64,000 bases of DNA from Firmicutes bacterium HGW-Firmicutes-16 (GTDB taxonomy: Bacteria; Bacillota; Clostridia; Oscillospirales; Oscillospiraceae): contig PGZZ01000002.1 in NCBI GenBank assembly GCA_002841545.1, positions 1-64,000 on the forward strand, read 5' to 3'. The notes below the pieces were generated by a model. The model worked only from the letters and a program-made list of their open reading frames with translations, searched no databases and had not been told where the DNA came from. Position 1 is the first letter of the stretch; each line of letters starts with the position of its first letter. Position numbers and translations under genes: made by a program. Positions 8,701 to 15,474 of the stretch are shown piece by piece.

Positions 8701-10474
8701 GAATATAAGGGGCAAACTTTGCAAACGAGTTATTTATTTCAAATGAGTATAAGTTTGTTATTTTGATAAAATCATTAAGCATGCAATTATCAATTATCGT
8801 CTGTCCATACTCACTAAAAAATTGGCTGCAATATCTCGACTTCACTAAGCCTATTTCGGTTTGTTTTCTCCAATCTTGCGGCATTTCGTCTGAAAACACC
8901 AATTGAAATAAGAATTTTTCGCGATTATCTTTCGCTAATAGTTTATTTGAAATCCATATTTGATAACGTCTAAATACACATCTACCGAAGGCTTCTATTT
9001 CTTCAAAAAACTCATTATATTTACCTTTGCATTTATAAAATTCGTTATCTAAATACTGTTCAAAGCAAATATCTTCAAAAATATCGTATTTTAATCTAAC
9101 AGTTTTTCCGTTATCAAGAAGTACGCCTTTTGAAACTAAATTCTTTATTATTTTTGTATCATAATTCACGCTGGTTACACCAAGTGAAAAATCCTTGGCT
9201 CTAGTAAAAACTATCGACTCAACTACCCTCATAGTCTCGCTGTTGTCTAAACATATTATATATTGCCAAATATACTCTCTAAGTTGATTTTCATCAGAAA
9301 TATTATCAATATCAGTTATTTTTGATACTATCAAGTTGATATAAAATGGTGATTTTAGAAGTTCGGCATATGAATTCATCTCCAGCATTTTTTCAATAAT
9401 GGGGTATTTTTTAGCAATAGCCAATTGCTCTGTTTTTGCTAATTCGGGCACTTCATACGAATATACTGAGTAATTACTTTCGATTTTCATGAAAGCATTT
9501 TTATCACTTGTACGACACGAAGTAATTATTTTAGCTGCTGGATAATTCTTCACACATTCATAGAGAGTACATAACAAATCAAACTTCGTACGAATATCGG
9601 CAATAAATTCTAGTGAATCAATAAAAAACACAATTGGCTTACCATTAAAATATTCAAGTGTCTGCCTAACATTAAACCCCCAAATATTATTTATGTCAGT
9701 TTCCTCTTGAAACCGTTCTGCCCTTGCGTAAATAAGGTTTGCTTCTCCATCAACAATCATCTTACAAAGGACAGATTTGCCGCTGCCGGCTCCTCCTTGA
9801 ATAGAAATATTTTGATAATTATCTGCTTTTATCTTGGAAATAAGTTTGCTTCGGTCTATTTCGTATTCGTTATTTATTCTACAGTCTATATTATCTAATC
9901 CAACGCTTTTGCTATTCTTAATTGCTTCGTCCACTTTATATGAATTTTCTTTAATACTATCTGTCTCTCTCTGAAGCAGTCCATACAGATTAATTTGAAA
10001 ATCTAAATTATCTGTTGCTTTTTGAAGAATATCCTTAGTCGTGATTAAATCGTTTGCTTTAGTAAAAGAAATACTACCTATCTGGTTGTTTCCTGTATAA
10101 TCCTTCACTTTGTCCACACTATCATTGTTAAGCATGAAAAACTTTACATTTGTTAACGTGTTTATTTCAGCTCGTTTTGAATCCCTAATATTTTCAAGAG
10201 TTGTTTTTATCTTTGTAGGAACATCTTTCGTAGTACTTACTTGTATGTAAGTTTGCTTATCTGCAGAAATCAGATCAACGCAAGGGTAAGTGAATGTATC
10301 AACATTTAAATTACTTAGCTGTTGACCAAAATACAGGCTACCTACTTCAATGGCAAACAATTCAAACAGTTTAGCTGAATCAAATAGTCCATTGGCATTA
10401 AGTAACTTGATTTTCTCTTCATAGGCAGAAATATAATCTGCAATAAATTGAATTCGCTCGTCCGATTTATTCAC
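5786..10474 (-). CDS. Giant P-loop NTPase with SMEK-like N-terminal domain; candidate defence protein
   Basis: A 1,562-residue protein starting at GTG 10474 with GGGGG 8 bases upstream. Residues 1-160 resemble the SMEK domain of bacterial NTPases: a helix, then FELFAIEVGSLYFGQQLSNL, CVDLIS and YIQVSTTKD (77-85), similar in layout to a degenerate nuclease fold. A P-loop GGAGSGKS is at 227-234, a Walker B strand IVFFIDSLEF at 281-290 and an arginine-containing SCRTSD near 319, as in STAND/NACHT-type ATPases. The remaining 1,100 or so residues are helical, probably repeat-type, and unlike anything I can name. Base composition is far more AT-rich than the housekeeping genes, which suggests transfer. 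It is bounded by repeat H on one side and I1/I2 on the other and follows a GIY-YIG gene on the same strand. Large NTPases of this layout are often antiphage sensors (inference). Confidence 0.75.
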   Translation of the reverse strand: MNKSDERIQFIADYISAYEEKIKLLNANGLFDSAKLFELFAIEVGSLYFGQQLSNLNVDTFTYPCVDLISADKQTYIQVSTTKDVPTKIKTTLENIRDSKRAEINTLTNVKFFMLNNDSVDKVKDYTGNNQIGSISFTKANDLITTKDILQKATDNLDFQINLYGLLQRETDSIKENSYKVDEAIKNSKSVGLDNIDCRINNEYEIDRSKLISKIKADNYQNISIQGGAGSGKSVLCKMIVDGEANLIYARAERFQEETDINNIWGFNVRQTLEYFNGKPIVFFIDSLEFIADIRTKFDLLCTLYECVKNYPAAKIITSCRTSDKNAFMKIESNYSVYSYEVPELAKTEQLAIAKKYPIIEKMLEMNSYAELLKSPFYINLIVSKITDIDNISDENQLREYIWQYIICLDNSETMRVVESIVFTRAKDFSLGVTSVNYDTKIIKNLVSKGVLLDNGKTVRLKYDIFEDICFEQYLDNEFYKCKGKYNEFFEEIEAFGRCVFRRYQIWISNKLLAKDNREKFLFQLVFSDEMPQDWRKQTEIGLVKSRYCSQFFSEYGQTIIDNCMLNDFIKITNLYSFEINNSFAKFAPYIQLRPSGEGRASLIDLISVNKLHEKDDILRFGIEKICTDYSKVQLIEKQTAEKACTILEYIVDKYMTECEAKTYHKLDDIINGLLIPIYQMAEYSKRWIKEFWGRLQSYYKGEYQYKLRLAEDIIEETLKMKHIKLAEYLPSELCNLAEMFWTYSPKKNDFGFYARDRHSISYLYGLNERADEYEHGSTRGNATDSNFFFVLFRRNFWIGLNWAIDFVNNAVLYLAESHGYGIKKFEINYIEDNTKKSYLGSPEMWLATTQEYRMPTIISDLLFCLKEELHDVIKNNIAVDKEITENFAENVAKLIFEKSNNIALLTIIAEIGMEFRRELPGFALDLVTNIHFVLFDLTRISLLIKNPIREMLEKQIYMTMGISSPPPDRYNKEDDNQYDLLSYFIDSQLYDSEKIKMKCHKILDYLYTIVPNDKENATGYLQIQKMDLRSAQAVRVDNNTIALIPTVTGEAEKVTIENGKQRQTENELATLVKACNEKLSKNCFKLKDCLESIEQLMSLREKTSISVGYDKLLVSFIAIALKDPFLNNDIRASFCQIWIDGIKSYFSNESFIFEYRSSVILFSQIETEVSNDIKNQIKELIVNLILFKGQHGVVADIARFAKIYLLTNKQLARAVFNTIVKLAEDEMNHQKFNAEHIKKNKKKIYQSKENIIFSEYLFNNTELNLSNLDMNNYDITKLCYAINCGMSLDDDTFAGIVKKILIAMIDVWKANNKTYNTHEILDAYSLCEIMEFFQRELLKNEKQSSIVFYILFTDIDFSKFTHEALEFYLNVFGSLLAAYFDSYSDKIIRAKYVGIIRLLEDKIVAIKEECIKVELYKSLTLSITHYGGAGDWSKCPSGYSYQDKQFLNDLFSKYGGFHLEEMLATIYKLHLDKLLPEILLSVRDAFKNASRTDKFSSNVFAEIVRKQKWIVLTIITKAFLNFSDQIKQDDDLTKAFEEILEMFVEINYEEAATILDEFRVH

Positions 10475-10597
10475 GAATGTACCCCCTTTTTCACACTAAA
10501 CACTTTGTTTTTCGGTTTTCTAACTTCACAAATTTATGATAACACTCCTGCATGGTAATAATCATAAAACCTCATACGAGCTTCCCATTATTGCTAT

Positions 10598-11014
10598 TCA
10601 GTGTTCCTCGTGAATGTATCTTACATTTAGCAAATATCCAAGTACTCCCTCAATTTGACCTCGCATTTGCGTATTGGGCTCTACAATGAACTGGAAATAA
10701 CAATGGTCTTTTAAAAACTGTTTCGCTTCTTGCATGTTTGTAACTTCAAGTTGGCATTCATCTTCTACTAAATATTTTTTAAGTCTTGCATTGGTTGCAG
10801 GCCCCATCAAGTGATTTGTATACATTCGTCGCCGAAGATTTTTCGTTCTACCAACATAAAGAGTCTCTTCCGAATCTTTGTTGAAAATTACATAAACAAC
10901 TGCAAGCCCTTCTTCAAGCATCGAGGGTACTAGCTCTCCAAAATGGTGCTTTTTGCTTGCCAGCAAATCACTTGTAAGTTTTGTCGCCTCGTGCACACGA
11001 ACATCAAATGACAT
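10598..11014 (-). CDS. GIY-YIG domain protein
   Basis: A 138-residue protein; ATG 11014 has GTGAGGAA upstream. The GIY-like strand is VVYVI (39-43) and the YIG-like strand is LYVGRTKNLRRR (52-63), with the catalytic Arg candidate at 56 or 61-63. Glu122 in QIEGVLGYL occupies the metal-binding Glu position. Proteins of this fold cut or nick DNA. The first 38 residues form a helical extension. It lies 123 bp upstream of the giant NTPase gene on the same strand and could be co-transcribed as a nuclease and sensor pair. The gap may also hold a separate promoter. It could instead be an independent cassette. Confidence 0.75.
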   Translation of the reverse strand: MSFDVRVHEATKLTSDLLASKKHHFGELVPSMLEEGLAVVYVIFNKDSEETLYVGRTKNLRRRMYTNHLMGPATNARLKKYLVEDECQLEVTNMQEAKQFLKDHCYFQFIVEPNTQMRGQIEGVLGYLLNVRYIHEEH

Positions 11015-11083
11015 TTATAGTTCCTCACATTACCGACGTTAATAAAACAAAACGTCACATTTTTGCAAAATCCACACTTGCCC

Positions 11084-11109
11084 GAACTTCCAATTATTCG
11101 CCAAACCTG
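11084..11109. repeat. Cassette-type repeat, copy I1 (inverted)
   Basis: GAACTTCCAATTATTCGCCA plus AACCTG. The GAACT...ATTAT core reads on the plus strand, opposite to copies A-H. Confidence 0.45.
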
Positions 11110-11118
11110 TAGTTGCAT

Positions 11119-11143
11119 AAGCTGCGCATTATTCGCCAACATG
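11119..11143. repeat. Cassette-type repeat, copy I2 (inverted)
   Basis: AAGCTGCGCATTATTCGCCA plus ACATG. It shares ATTATTCGCCAA with I1 and the CTGCGCATTAT core with the inverse of copies B and G. Confidence 0.5.
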
Positions 11144-11265
11144 TTAGTATATATAAAGATAATTCTACCATATTCAACAATTTAGGTTAATTTTACCATA
11201 ACGCTTGAAACCAAGATAGTCAATAGACAAATAATGATAAATTTGATTTAAAGATTAGATTACTA

Positions 11266-11308
11266 TAAAAAAATGCCCTTTCACAGAACAAGCTCCGCGA
11301 AAGGGCAT
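11266..11308 (-). terminator. Terminator of the ligase remnant
   Basis: A 10-bp stem (ATGCCCTTTC with GAAAGGGCAT) followed, on the minus strand, by seven T residues. It sits just past the stop codon of the DNA ligase remnant. Confidence 0.75.
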
Positions 11309-11312
11309 CGTA

Positions 11313-11686
11313 CTATTTTAATATACATTCGCCCGACTCCTTATCAAACCGTATCCCTTTAAACACAGGCTGGCGCATGCCACCGCTAGCAGTCTTCATC
11401 ATGTACCTTACCGTGCAGGCGAATTTCGGCTCAATCCAGACCGCAGCCTCATTGCCAGAGGGCGTTTATTCAAACGGGGGAGCGGGTAGCTTCTTCGCGC
11501 CGGACATGAGCCTGAAGTCCTCCGAAGAAACGCCGAGCGTGACGTGCCCCTTATAGAATAGACGTTCCCCCTGATACTGGCCGAGGACGACGCTTATGAC
11601 ATTCGCTTCTTTCTGAATAAACCCGCAAACGACGAAATCTTCGTCCTGAAGGTTCTTGATTTTTATCCAGTCCTTTTTATGTCGGC
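11313..11686 (-). pseudogene. ATP-dependent DNA ligase, C-terminal remnant
   Basis: The minus strand reads KKDWIKIKNLQDEDFVVCGF, then GQYQGERLFYKGHVTLGVS, and after an in-frame TAA (following PPFE) continues in the same frame as WIEPKFACTVRYM and SGGMRQPVFKGIRFDK, ending at 11313. These are the motif V and OB-fold regions of LigD-type ATP-dependent ligases. The catalytic N-terminal nucleotidyltransferase with its KxDG motif is absent, and the internal stop breaks what is left. It is a remnant of a gene that once served non-homologous end-joining or a mobile element. Its GC content is higher than that of its surroundings. Confidence 0.75.
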
Positions 11687-11716
11687 GTCCGCGCCGCGTT
11701 CGACGCGGAAGGACGA

Positions 11717-11926
11717 ATGATTCCCAAAGAACTAACTTGGGAAGATGGTTTAATTTACGAGATAGACAGGATTCTTGATATACGACAAGCGGCAGCTATG
11801 AAAGCCGGTGGTCGGGGCGACAGATACACAATTTCTGTACGAGGTAAACAGAGCTATCTGTTTTTTGAGCGCAGCACTGCGAATTCTGGCAACAACATAG
11901 GCCGCTGGTTTGTCGAGCAAAAATAG
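11717..11926 (+). CDS. Small conserved-looking hypothetical protein
   Basis: A 69-residue protein from ATG 11717, preceded by GGAAGGA at close spacing. The sequence LTWEDGLIYEIDRILDIRQA, then RYTISVRGKQSYLFFER and GRWFVEQK, has the balanced composition of a real folded protein with alternating strands. Similar small proteins occur, as far as I recall, beside Y-family polymerase or repair genes in Firmicutes, but I cannot confirm that here. It is divergent from the ligase remnant, so both may derive from one lost repair locus. It is followed by the tRNA-Val fragment. No function assigned. Confidence 0.55.
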   Translation: MIPKELTWEDGLIYEIDRILDIRQAAAMKAGGRGDRYTISVRGKQSYLFFERSTANSGNNIGRWFVEQK

Positions 11927-12041
11927 CCTCTAAAAAGCAAACAGGGGCTATTAATCGGGCTAAATCAAATCAATATGAGCTTGAAATGCGCTGTATATAT
12001 AGAAAACACTAAGAAATATGTAATTGTTAGTAACAGGGTAA

Positions 12042-12091
12042 TATGCTTCACACGCATGAGGTCGACGGTTCGATCCCGCCAGTCTCCACCA
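12042..12091 (+). tRNA. 3' fragment of tRNA-Val(CAC), likely att site
   Basis: Reading left to right: anticodon stem TATGC, loop TTCACAC (anticodon CAC), stem GCATG, variable AGGTC, T-arm GACGG-TTCGATC-CCGCC, acceptor AGTCTCC, then ACCA. The 5' acceptor strand (expected GGAGACT) and a D-arm are absent, so this is not a working tRNA. Tyrosine integrases commonly insert into tRNA 3' ends and leave such a copy at one boundary, so this probably marks the right end of the accessory island. No second copy is present in the window. Confidence 0.65.
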
Positions 12092-12096
12092 ATTGG

Positions 12097-12138
12097 AAAG
12101 CCCCGAAAGTATTGATACATCAATGCTTTCGGGGCTTT
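12097..12138 (+). terminator. Terminator after the tRNA-Val fragment
   Basis: The stem AAAGCCCCGAAAG pairs with CTTTCGGGGCTTT, extended by further pairs towards the loop, 5 bp after the CCA. It is probably the native terminator of the original tRNA-Val gene. Confidence 0.75.
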
Positions 12139-12492
12139 GTTGGTTAGTGTTTAAATTACGGAATATTAAGTTCAATATCGAAGAAAAAATTTCGATATAT
12201 TACGTTGATTTGCTGTCAAATTAGTTGTCAATTTTTGAGACGATAAGCGGGAACAGAATCATAAATTGGGTGTTTTTATAAATATTGTCACCTGTTTAGC
12301 TTGTATTTCGTATATTTGGTAATATAAATATATATAGCATACAATATTTTTTGTGGTCTTGTGACTGAGCATAGAATTATTCCAAGCATGATAACATAAT
12401 TACCAACTTTTTGTTAAAGAGAAATTGCTCGATTTTTGTGCGCTACGCTTAAAATTGATCTTTTTCATATGGGTACGAAAGGAAGATATCAC

Positions 12493-13941
12493 ATGCAGAA
12501 GCTACATAAAATCAACGTAATCGTCTTATGGATATGCGCAGTACTGATGATTGCTTTTATAACCCTATCAAGCGGGTTTACCCACGCGACCATTGTAAGC
12601 GATATCGGGATGGTAATCGGAATCGCAATAATAACAATCCTGTATTTTTCGAAAGCGAATGATGTTGTAAAAGGAACCGGTATTACTGTCATAATAGCCA
12701 TCGCATGTCTTGCAACCTCTATAGCGCAGGGCGGAAATGACGCAACATTTATTCTTTCATTTATAATGATCGGAATGGCGCTGCTGTATTTCAATAAAAC
12801 TATTATTATATCATTTATCGCAATCTATATACCTATTTGTATAGTTGCAGGTATTATAAATCCGGTCTATGTATCTGGTCCCGGAGCAACGATGAGATTA
12901 TGCATAGAAGATATATTTGCATATACCGTTGTCGGTATTCTGATGATTATAGCCACGAATCGAGGCGGGCGACTTGTCGCTTCCTCAAACAAAATGCTGA
13001 GCAGAATTAAAGAAGACGCAAAAACAACCGGAGACGTTATTTCGCAGCTGAATGTATCGATGGAAGAAAGCTCGCAGAACATAGGAAGCCTAACCTATCA
13101 GATTCAGGAGATAAGCGACGCAACATACGAAATGGAGACCTTGACAAAAGCAATGAACTCCTCAGCGACCTCATTAAGCGAACTGGTTTCGGATACAGTT
13201 AATGTGCTAGATCAAAATGTAGTCCTAAACAAGGAAATGGAAAAGAAATTTAATGAAGTCGAAGTTGCCGTACAAAATGGTAACGATGGAGCATCAGAAG
13301 TAAAAGTGACATTAGACTCGATGAAGGATACCGTTACTGCAGCAGGTGAGGCGGCGGAGATTCTTCTCGGAAAGATTTCTTCAGTAAACTTAATCCTTAA
13401 AGAGATTAATAAAATAACCATGAGGACAAACATGCTTTCCATTAACGCATCAATCGAGGCAGCACAAGCCGGAGCGAACGGAAAGGGATTTGCTGTCGTC
13501 GCAAGTGAGATAAAGAGCCTTGCGGATGAAAGCAGCGAATCAGCAAAAGGGATTCAACAAATTATATCCGAACTGTCTTTGCAGGTTGAGGATGTTGCTG
13601 CGAAAACTGCCGCCGGAACCAAATCGGCAATTGCAGGCATGGAAAGCATGGGAAAGCTGCTAATAACCTTGAATGAAATCAGCAGCGCAAATGAAACCGT
13701 TGCAAATGTGGTTATGAAAGAAACGCAGACTAATGAGGTCGTTAACAGCAAATTTGAGACGGTATCTTCGGAGATAGGCAGTCTTGTATCAAATGTTATA
13801 AGCATCAGCCAAACAATTGAATCGGTATCTTCAGATATTTACAGACAGAATGACTCAATAAAAAATGTGAACAGAGAAATAGGCAAAATGAAATCAGTTA
13901 CTATGAGCTTGAACAGAAGCGAAGAATTGGCGGAGTGCTGA
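12493..13941 (+). CDS. Methyl-accepting chemotaxis protein (integral-membrane sensor)
   Basis: A 482-residue protein. ATG 12493 follows AAAGGA; the open frame to 12436 lacks such a site. Residues 5-165 form about five or six membrane helices with no large extracellular loop and no HAMP domain, so sensing must occur in or near the membrane. Residues 170-475 are the long helical signalling domain. Its hairpin tip is INKITMRTNMLSINASIEAA and GKGFAVVASEIKSLAD, the CheA/CheW-binding region of MCPs. It relays a signal to the chemotaxis kinase. No other che gene is in the window and it is monocistronic. The stimulus is unknown. Confidence 0.9.
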   Translation: MQKLHKINVIVLWICAVLMIAFITLSSGFTHATIVSDIGMVIGIAIITILYFSKANDVVKGTGITVIIAIACLATSIAQGGNDATFILSFIMIGMALLYFNKTIIISFIAIYIPICIVAGIINPVYVSGPGATMRLCIEDIFAYTVVGILMIIATNRGGRLVASSNKMLSRIKEDAKTTGDVISQLNVSMEESSQNIGSLTYQIQEISDATYEMETLTKAMNSSATSLSELVSDTVNVLDQNVVLNKEMEKKFNEVEVAVQNGNDGASEVKVTLDSMKDTVTAAGEAAEILLGKISSVNLILKEINKITMRTNMLSINASIEAAQAGANGKGFAVVASEIKSLADESSESAKGIQQIISELSLQVEDVAAKTAAGTKSAIAGMESMGKLLITLNEISSANETVANVVMKETQTNEVVNSKFETVSSEIGSLVSNVISISQTIESVSSDIYRQNDSIKNVNREIGKMKSVTMSLNRSEELAEC

Positions 13942-13985
13942 TCGGCAACGCTTAATTAGCCCGTCCAGGACGGATTATCGTACTC

Positions 13986-14023
13986 AAAGGACTTAAACCA
14001 TGGAGGTTAAGTCCTTTTGTTTT
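13986..14023 (+). terminator. Terminator of the chemoreceptor gene
   Basis: AAAGGACTTAA(A)CC pairs with GGTTAAGTCCTTT, followed by TTGTTTTT. Confidence 0.8.
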
Positions 14024-14098
14024 TATGACATTTATGATATAGTTCTTTAAAGGCAGGTAAGCCTTCGATAAAAACTCGCAGGAGGAAAAGCTGTATTT

Positions 14099-14752
14099 AT
14101 GGGAACATACTTTAATCCGGGCTGTGCTTTGAGCATCTATAAGCCGGAAATGGAAAACAGAATATTAGCATTTTTGAATAAAAACTATGGGGCAGTAGAG
14201 CTGCACAAAATCTGCTGTCACCATAATCCTCGTCTTGAAGAAGGTTCGCTGATAATAAACGTTTGCGCGGGCTGCGACAGACGCTTTCGAAGCCTATACG
14301 AGGGTATTACGACAATTTCTTTGTGGGAAATCCTTGATGTCATGAACACCTTTCCATATGCCGACTATAAAGGTCTGAAGATGTCAGTTCACGATGCTTG
14401 CCCTGTACGCGAAAAGCCGCAGGTGCACAAGGCCGTACGCAGCTTGTTACGGAAGATGAACATTGAGGTAGTGGAAACGGAGTTCAATGGAACACGCTCA
14501 ATCTGCTGCGGTGATAATTTCTATACGAAAATTCCGCTGGAGCAAGTTCATCTGCAAATGAATAAAAGGGCTTCGTCCATGCCTTGCGACGATGTCTGTG
14601 TGTACTGTGTTTCCTGCGTCAAATCAATGTATATAGGCGGCAAAACTCCGAGATATCTGATAGACCTTCTGATGAGCGAAAAAACCGATCCGCAGATATA
14701 TGATACTGTCGAGTGGCACAAACAAATACAGGACTATATCGACGAGCATTGA
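14099..14752 (+). CDS. Cys-rich (CCG-type) heterodisulfide-reductase-like protein
   Basis: A 217-residue soluble protein with GGAGG 13 bases before the ATG. It has CCG-like cysteine clusters: NPGCALS (6-12), ICCHHNP (38-44), VCAGCDR, then DACPVRE, SICCGDNFY and VYCVSCVKS. This is the layout of the HdrB/GlpC/LutA Cys-rich domain, which binds an unusual iron-sulfur cluster or passes electrons between thiols. The partner subunits HdrA and HdrC are absent here, so the redox partner is unknown. It forms a single-gene transcript closed by a hairpin at 14798. Confidence 0.75.
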   Translation: MGTYFNPGCALSIYKPEMENRILAFLNKNYGAVELHKICCHHNPRLEEGSLIINVCAGCDRRFRSLYEGITTISLWEILDVMNTFPYADYKGLKMSVHDACPVREKPQVHKAVRSLLRKMNIEVVETEFNGTRSICCGDNFYTKIPLEQVHLQMNKRASSMPCDDVCVYCVSCVKSMYIGGKTPRYLIDLLMSEKTDPQIYDTVEWHKQIQDYIDEH

Positions 14753-14797
14753 GGAATGAACAAACGCAATCGTAGGACGGATAATACAAGAAAATGA

Positions 14798-14826
14798 GCG
14801 GAGGCACTTAAAATGCCTCCGCCATT
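14798..14826 (+). terminator. Hairpin after the Cys-rich gene
   Basis: GCGGAGGCA pairs with TGCCTCCGC around the loop CTTAAAA. The tail CATTATTATT is only moderately T-rich. Confidence 0.65.
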
Positions 14827-14864
14827 ATTATTAGAAAACACCAGTTAAAGCTCGCCTAAAGATG

Positions 14865-14893
14865 TTGACAAAAAAAACAGAACAAGGTATAAT
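14865..14893 (+). promoter_or_regulatory. Consensus promoter of tRNA-Thr
   Basis: TTGACA (14865-14870) and TATAAT (14888-14893) are both perfect, separated by 17 bases and 33 bases before the tRNA. Confidence 0.9.
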
Positions 14894-14926
14894 CAGTCTC
14901 GCGCATTGTGACAAAACATGATAATT

Positions 14927-15002
14927 GCTGGATTAGCTCACTCGGTAGAGCACATCACTCGTAATGATGAGGTAGCGAGTTCGATTCTCGCATCCAGCTC
15001 CA
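14927..15002 (+). tRNA. tRNA-Thr(CGT)
   Basis: A complete 76-nt cloverleaf. The acceptor GCTGGAT pairs with ATCCAGC. The anticodon arm is CATCA-CTCGTAA-TGATG (anticodon CGT, codon ACG) and the T-arm is GCGAG-TTCGATT-CTCGC. CCA is encoded. Confidence 0.97.
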
Positions 15003-15037
15003 AAAAACCCTGTATCCTCAATGGATACAGGGTTTTT
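15003..15037 (+). terminator. Terminator of tRNA-Thr(CGT)
   Basis: AACCCTGTATCC pairs with GGATACAGGGTT, with a TTTTTGTT tail, starting right after the CCA. Confidence 0.9.
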
Positions 15038-15121
15038 GTTATTTGCGAAATTGTTCTTTGTTTTAGCATTTGGTGTTTGTTTGGTGTTTGCGCGTACAAA
15101 AATAGACGATAATACACACAC

Positions 15122-15173
15122 GCTGGTGTGGCTCAATGGTACTTCACTTGTAATGAAGGAATTGAGGTTCAAG
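15122..15173 (+). pseudogene. Decayed tRNA-Thr(TGT)-like gene
   Basis: GCTGGTGTGGCTCAATGGTA is a standard tRNA-Thr 5' end. It is followed by CTTCACTTGTAATGAAG, an anticodon arm with TGT, and GAATTGAGGTTCAA, part of a T-arm. About five bases of the D-stem 3' side are missing, the T-arm cannot pair fully, and there is no 3' acceptor strand or CCA. It runs straight into a strong hairpin. It is either a dead tRNA or a tRNA-like transcript. Confidence 0.55.
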
Positions 15174-15206
15174 ACATACCTTCCCAAGTGGAAGGTATGT
15201 CTTTTA
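15171..15206 (+). terminator. Hairpin after the tRNA-like remnant
   Basis: A 14-bp perfect stem (AAGACATACCTTCC with its complement), loop CAAGT, tail TTTTAT. Confidence 0.8.
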
Positions 15207-15208
15207 TA

Positions 15209-15237
15209 TTGACATGGTAACAGGAAACATCTATAAT
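15209..15237 (+). promoter_or_regulatory. Consensus promoter of the CorC-type gene leader
   Basis: TTGACA (15209-15214) and TATAAT (15232-15237) with 17-base spacing. Transcription should begin near 15244, about 230 bases ahead of the coding start. Confidence 0.8.
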
Positions 15238-15243
15238 ATAGCG

Positions 15244-15384
15244 TATAAAGCAAATAGAAGAAGGAATAAACCCATAATGGACTATAGCGACAGTAGTGAT
15301 GGAGGTAAGCCTCCCTTATATATGCATATAAAACTATAAGCATAACCTGAACTCCATTTCTGGAGTGCTAGGCTATGCTTTTTT
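15244..15384 (+). ncRNA. Structured leader ending in a terminator; candidate riboswitch or attenuator
   Basis: Lies between a consensus promoter and a coding start 90 bases further on. It holds a small hairpin GGAGG-TAAG-CCTCC (15301-15314) and, at 15339-15384, a long intrinsic terminator. In the terminator AGCATA pairs with TATGCT, CCT with AGG and ACTCC with GGAGT, followed by six T. A terminator inside a 5' UTR usually means transcription attenuation. I could not match it to M-box, yybP-ykoY, fluoride or other known aptamers. It could also be a short stable RNA. Confidence 0.5.
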
Positions 15385-15474
15385 GTCTTTATAAAGCTCA
15401 TTATCTGGCATCAAAAGATAATACTATCTCGTACATATTTAACATAACCAATCACAACTATAGGAGGTACAATT

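Larger units (their letters stand above)
11927..12492. other. 566-bp gap: island boundary
   Basis: Contains the tRNA-Val 3' fragment (12042-12091) and its terminator. From 12139 to 12430 it is AT-rich, with no gene or repeat that I can recognise. The promoter of the chemoreceptor gene must lie in the right part. Confidence 0.5.

Noticed and set aside
11960-12175. 71-codon minus-strand frame
   Set aside because: It is the antisense of the tRNA-Val fragment and terminator (WWRLAGSNRRPHACE), a well-known artefact of tRNA translation.
15285-15330. M-box (Mg2+ riboswitch) candidate, from GGAGGTAAGCCTCC resembling the M-box 5' core
   Set aside because: The other conserved M-box segments are missing and the leader is too short; kept only as an unclassified leader.
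14918-15343. Open frames on both strands over the tRNA-Thr region
   Set aside because: They run through a tRNA and hairpins and carry tRNA-derived residues such as AGCENRTRY; not genes.
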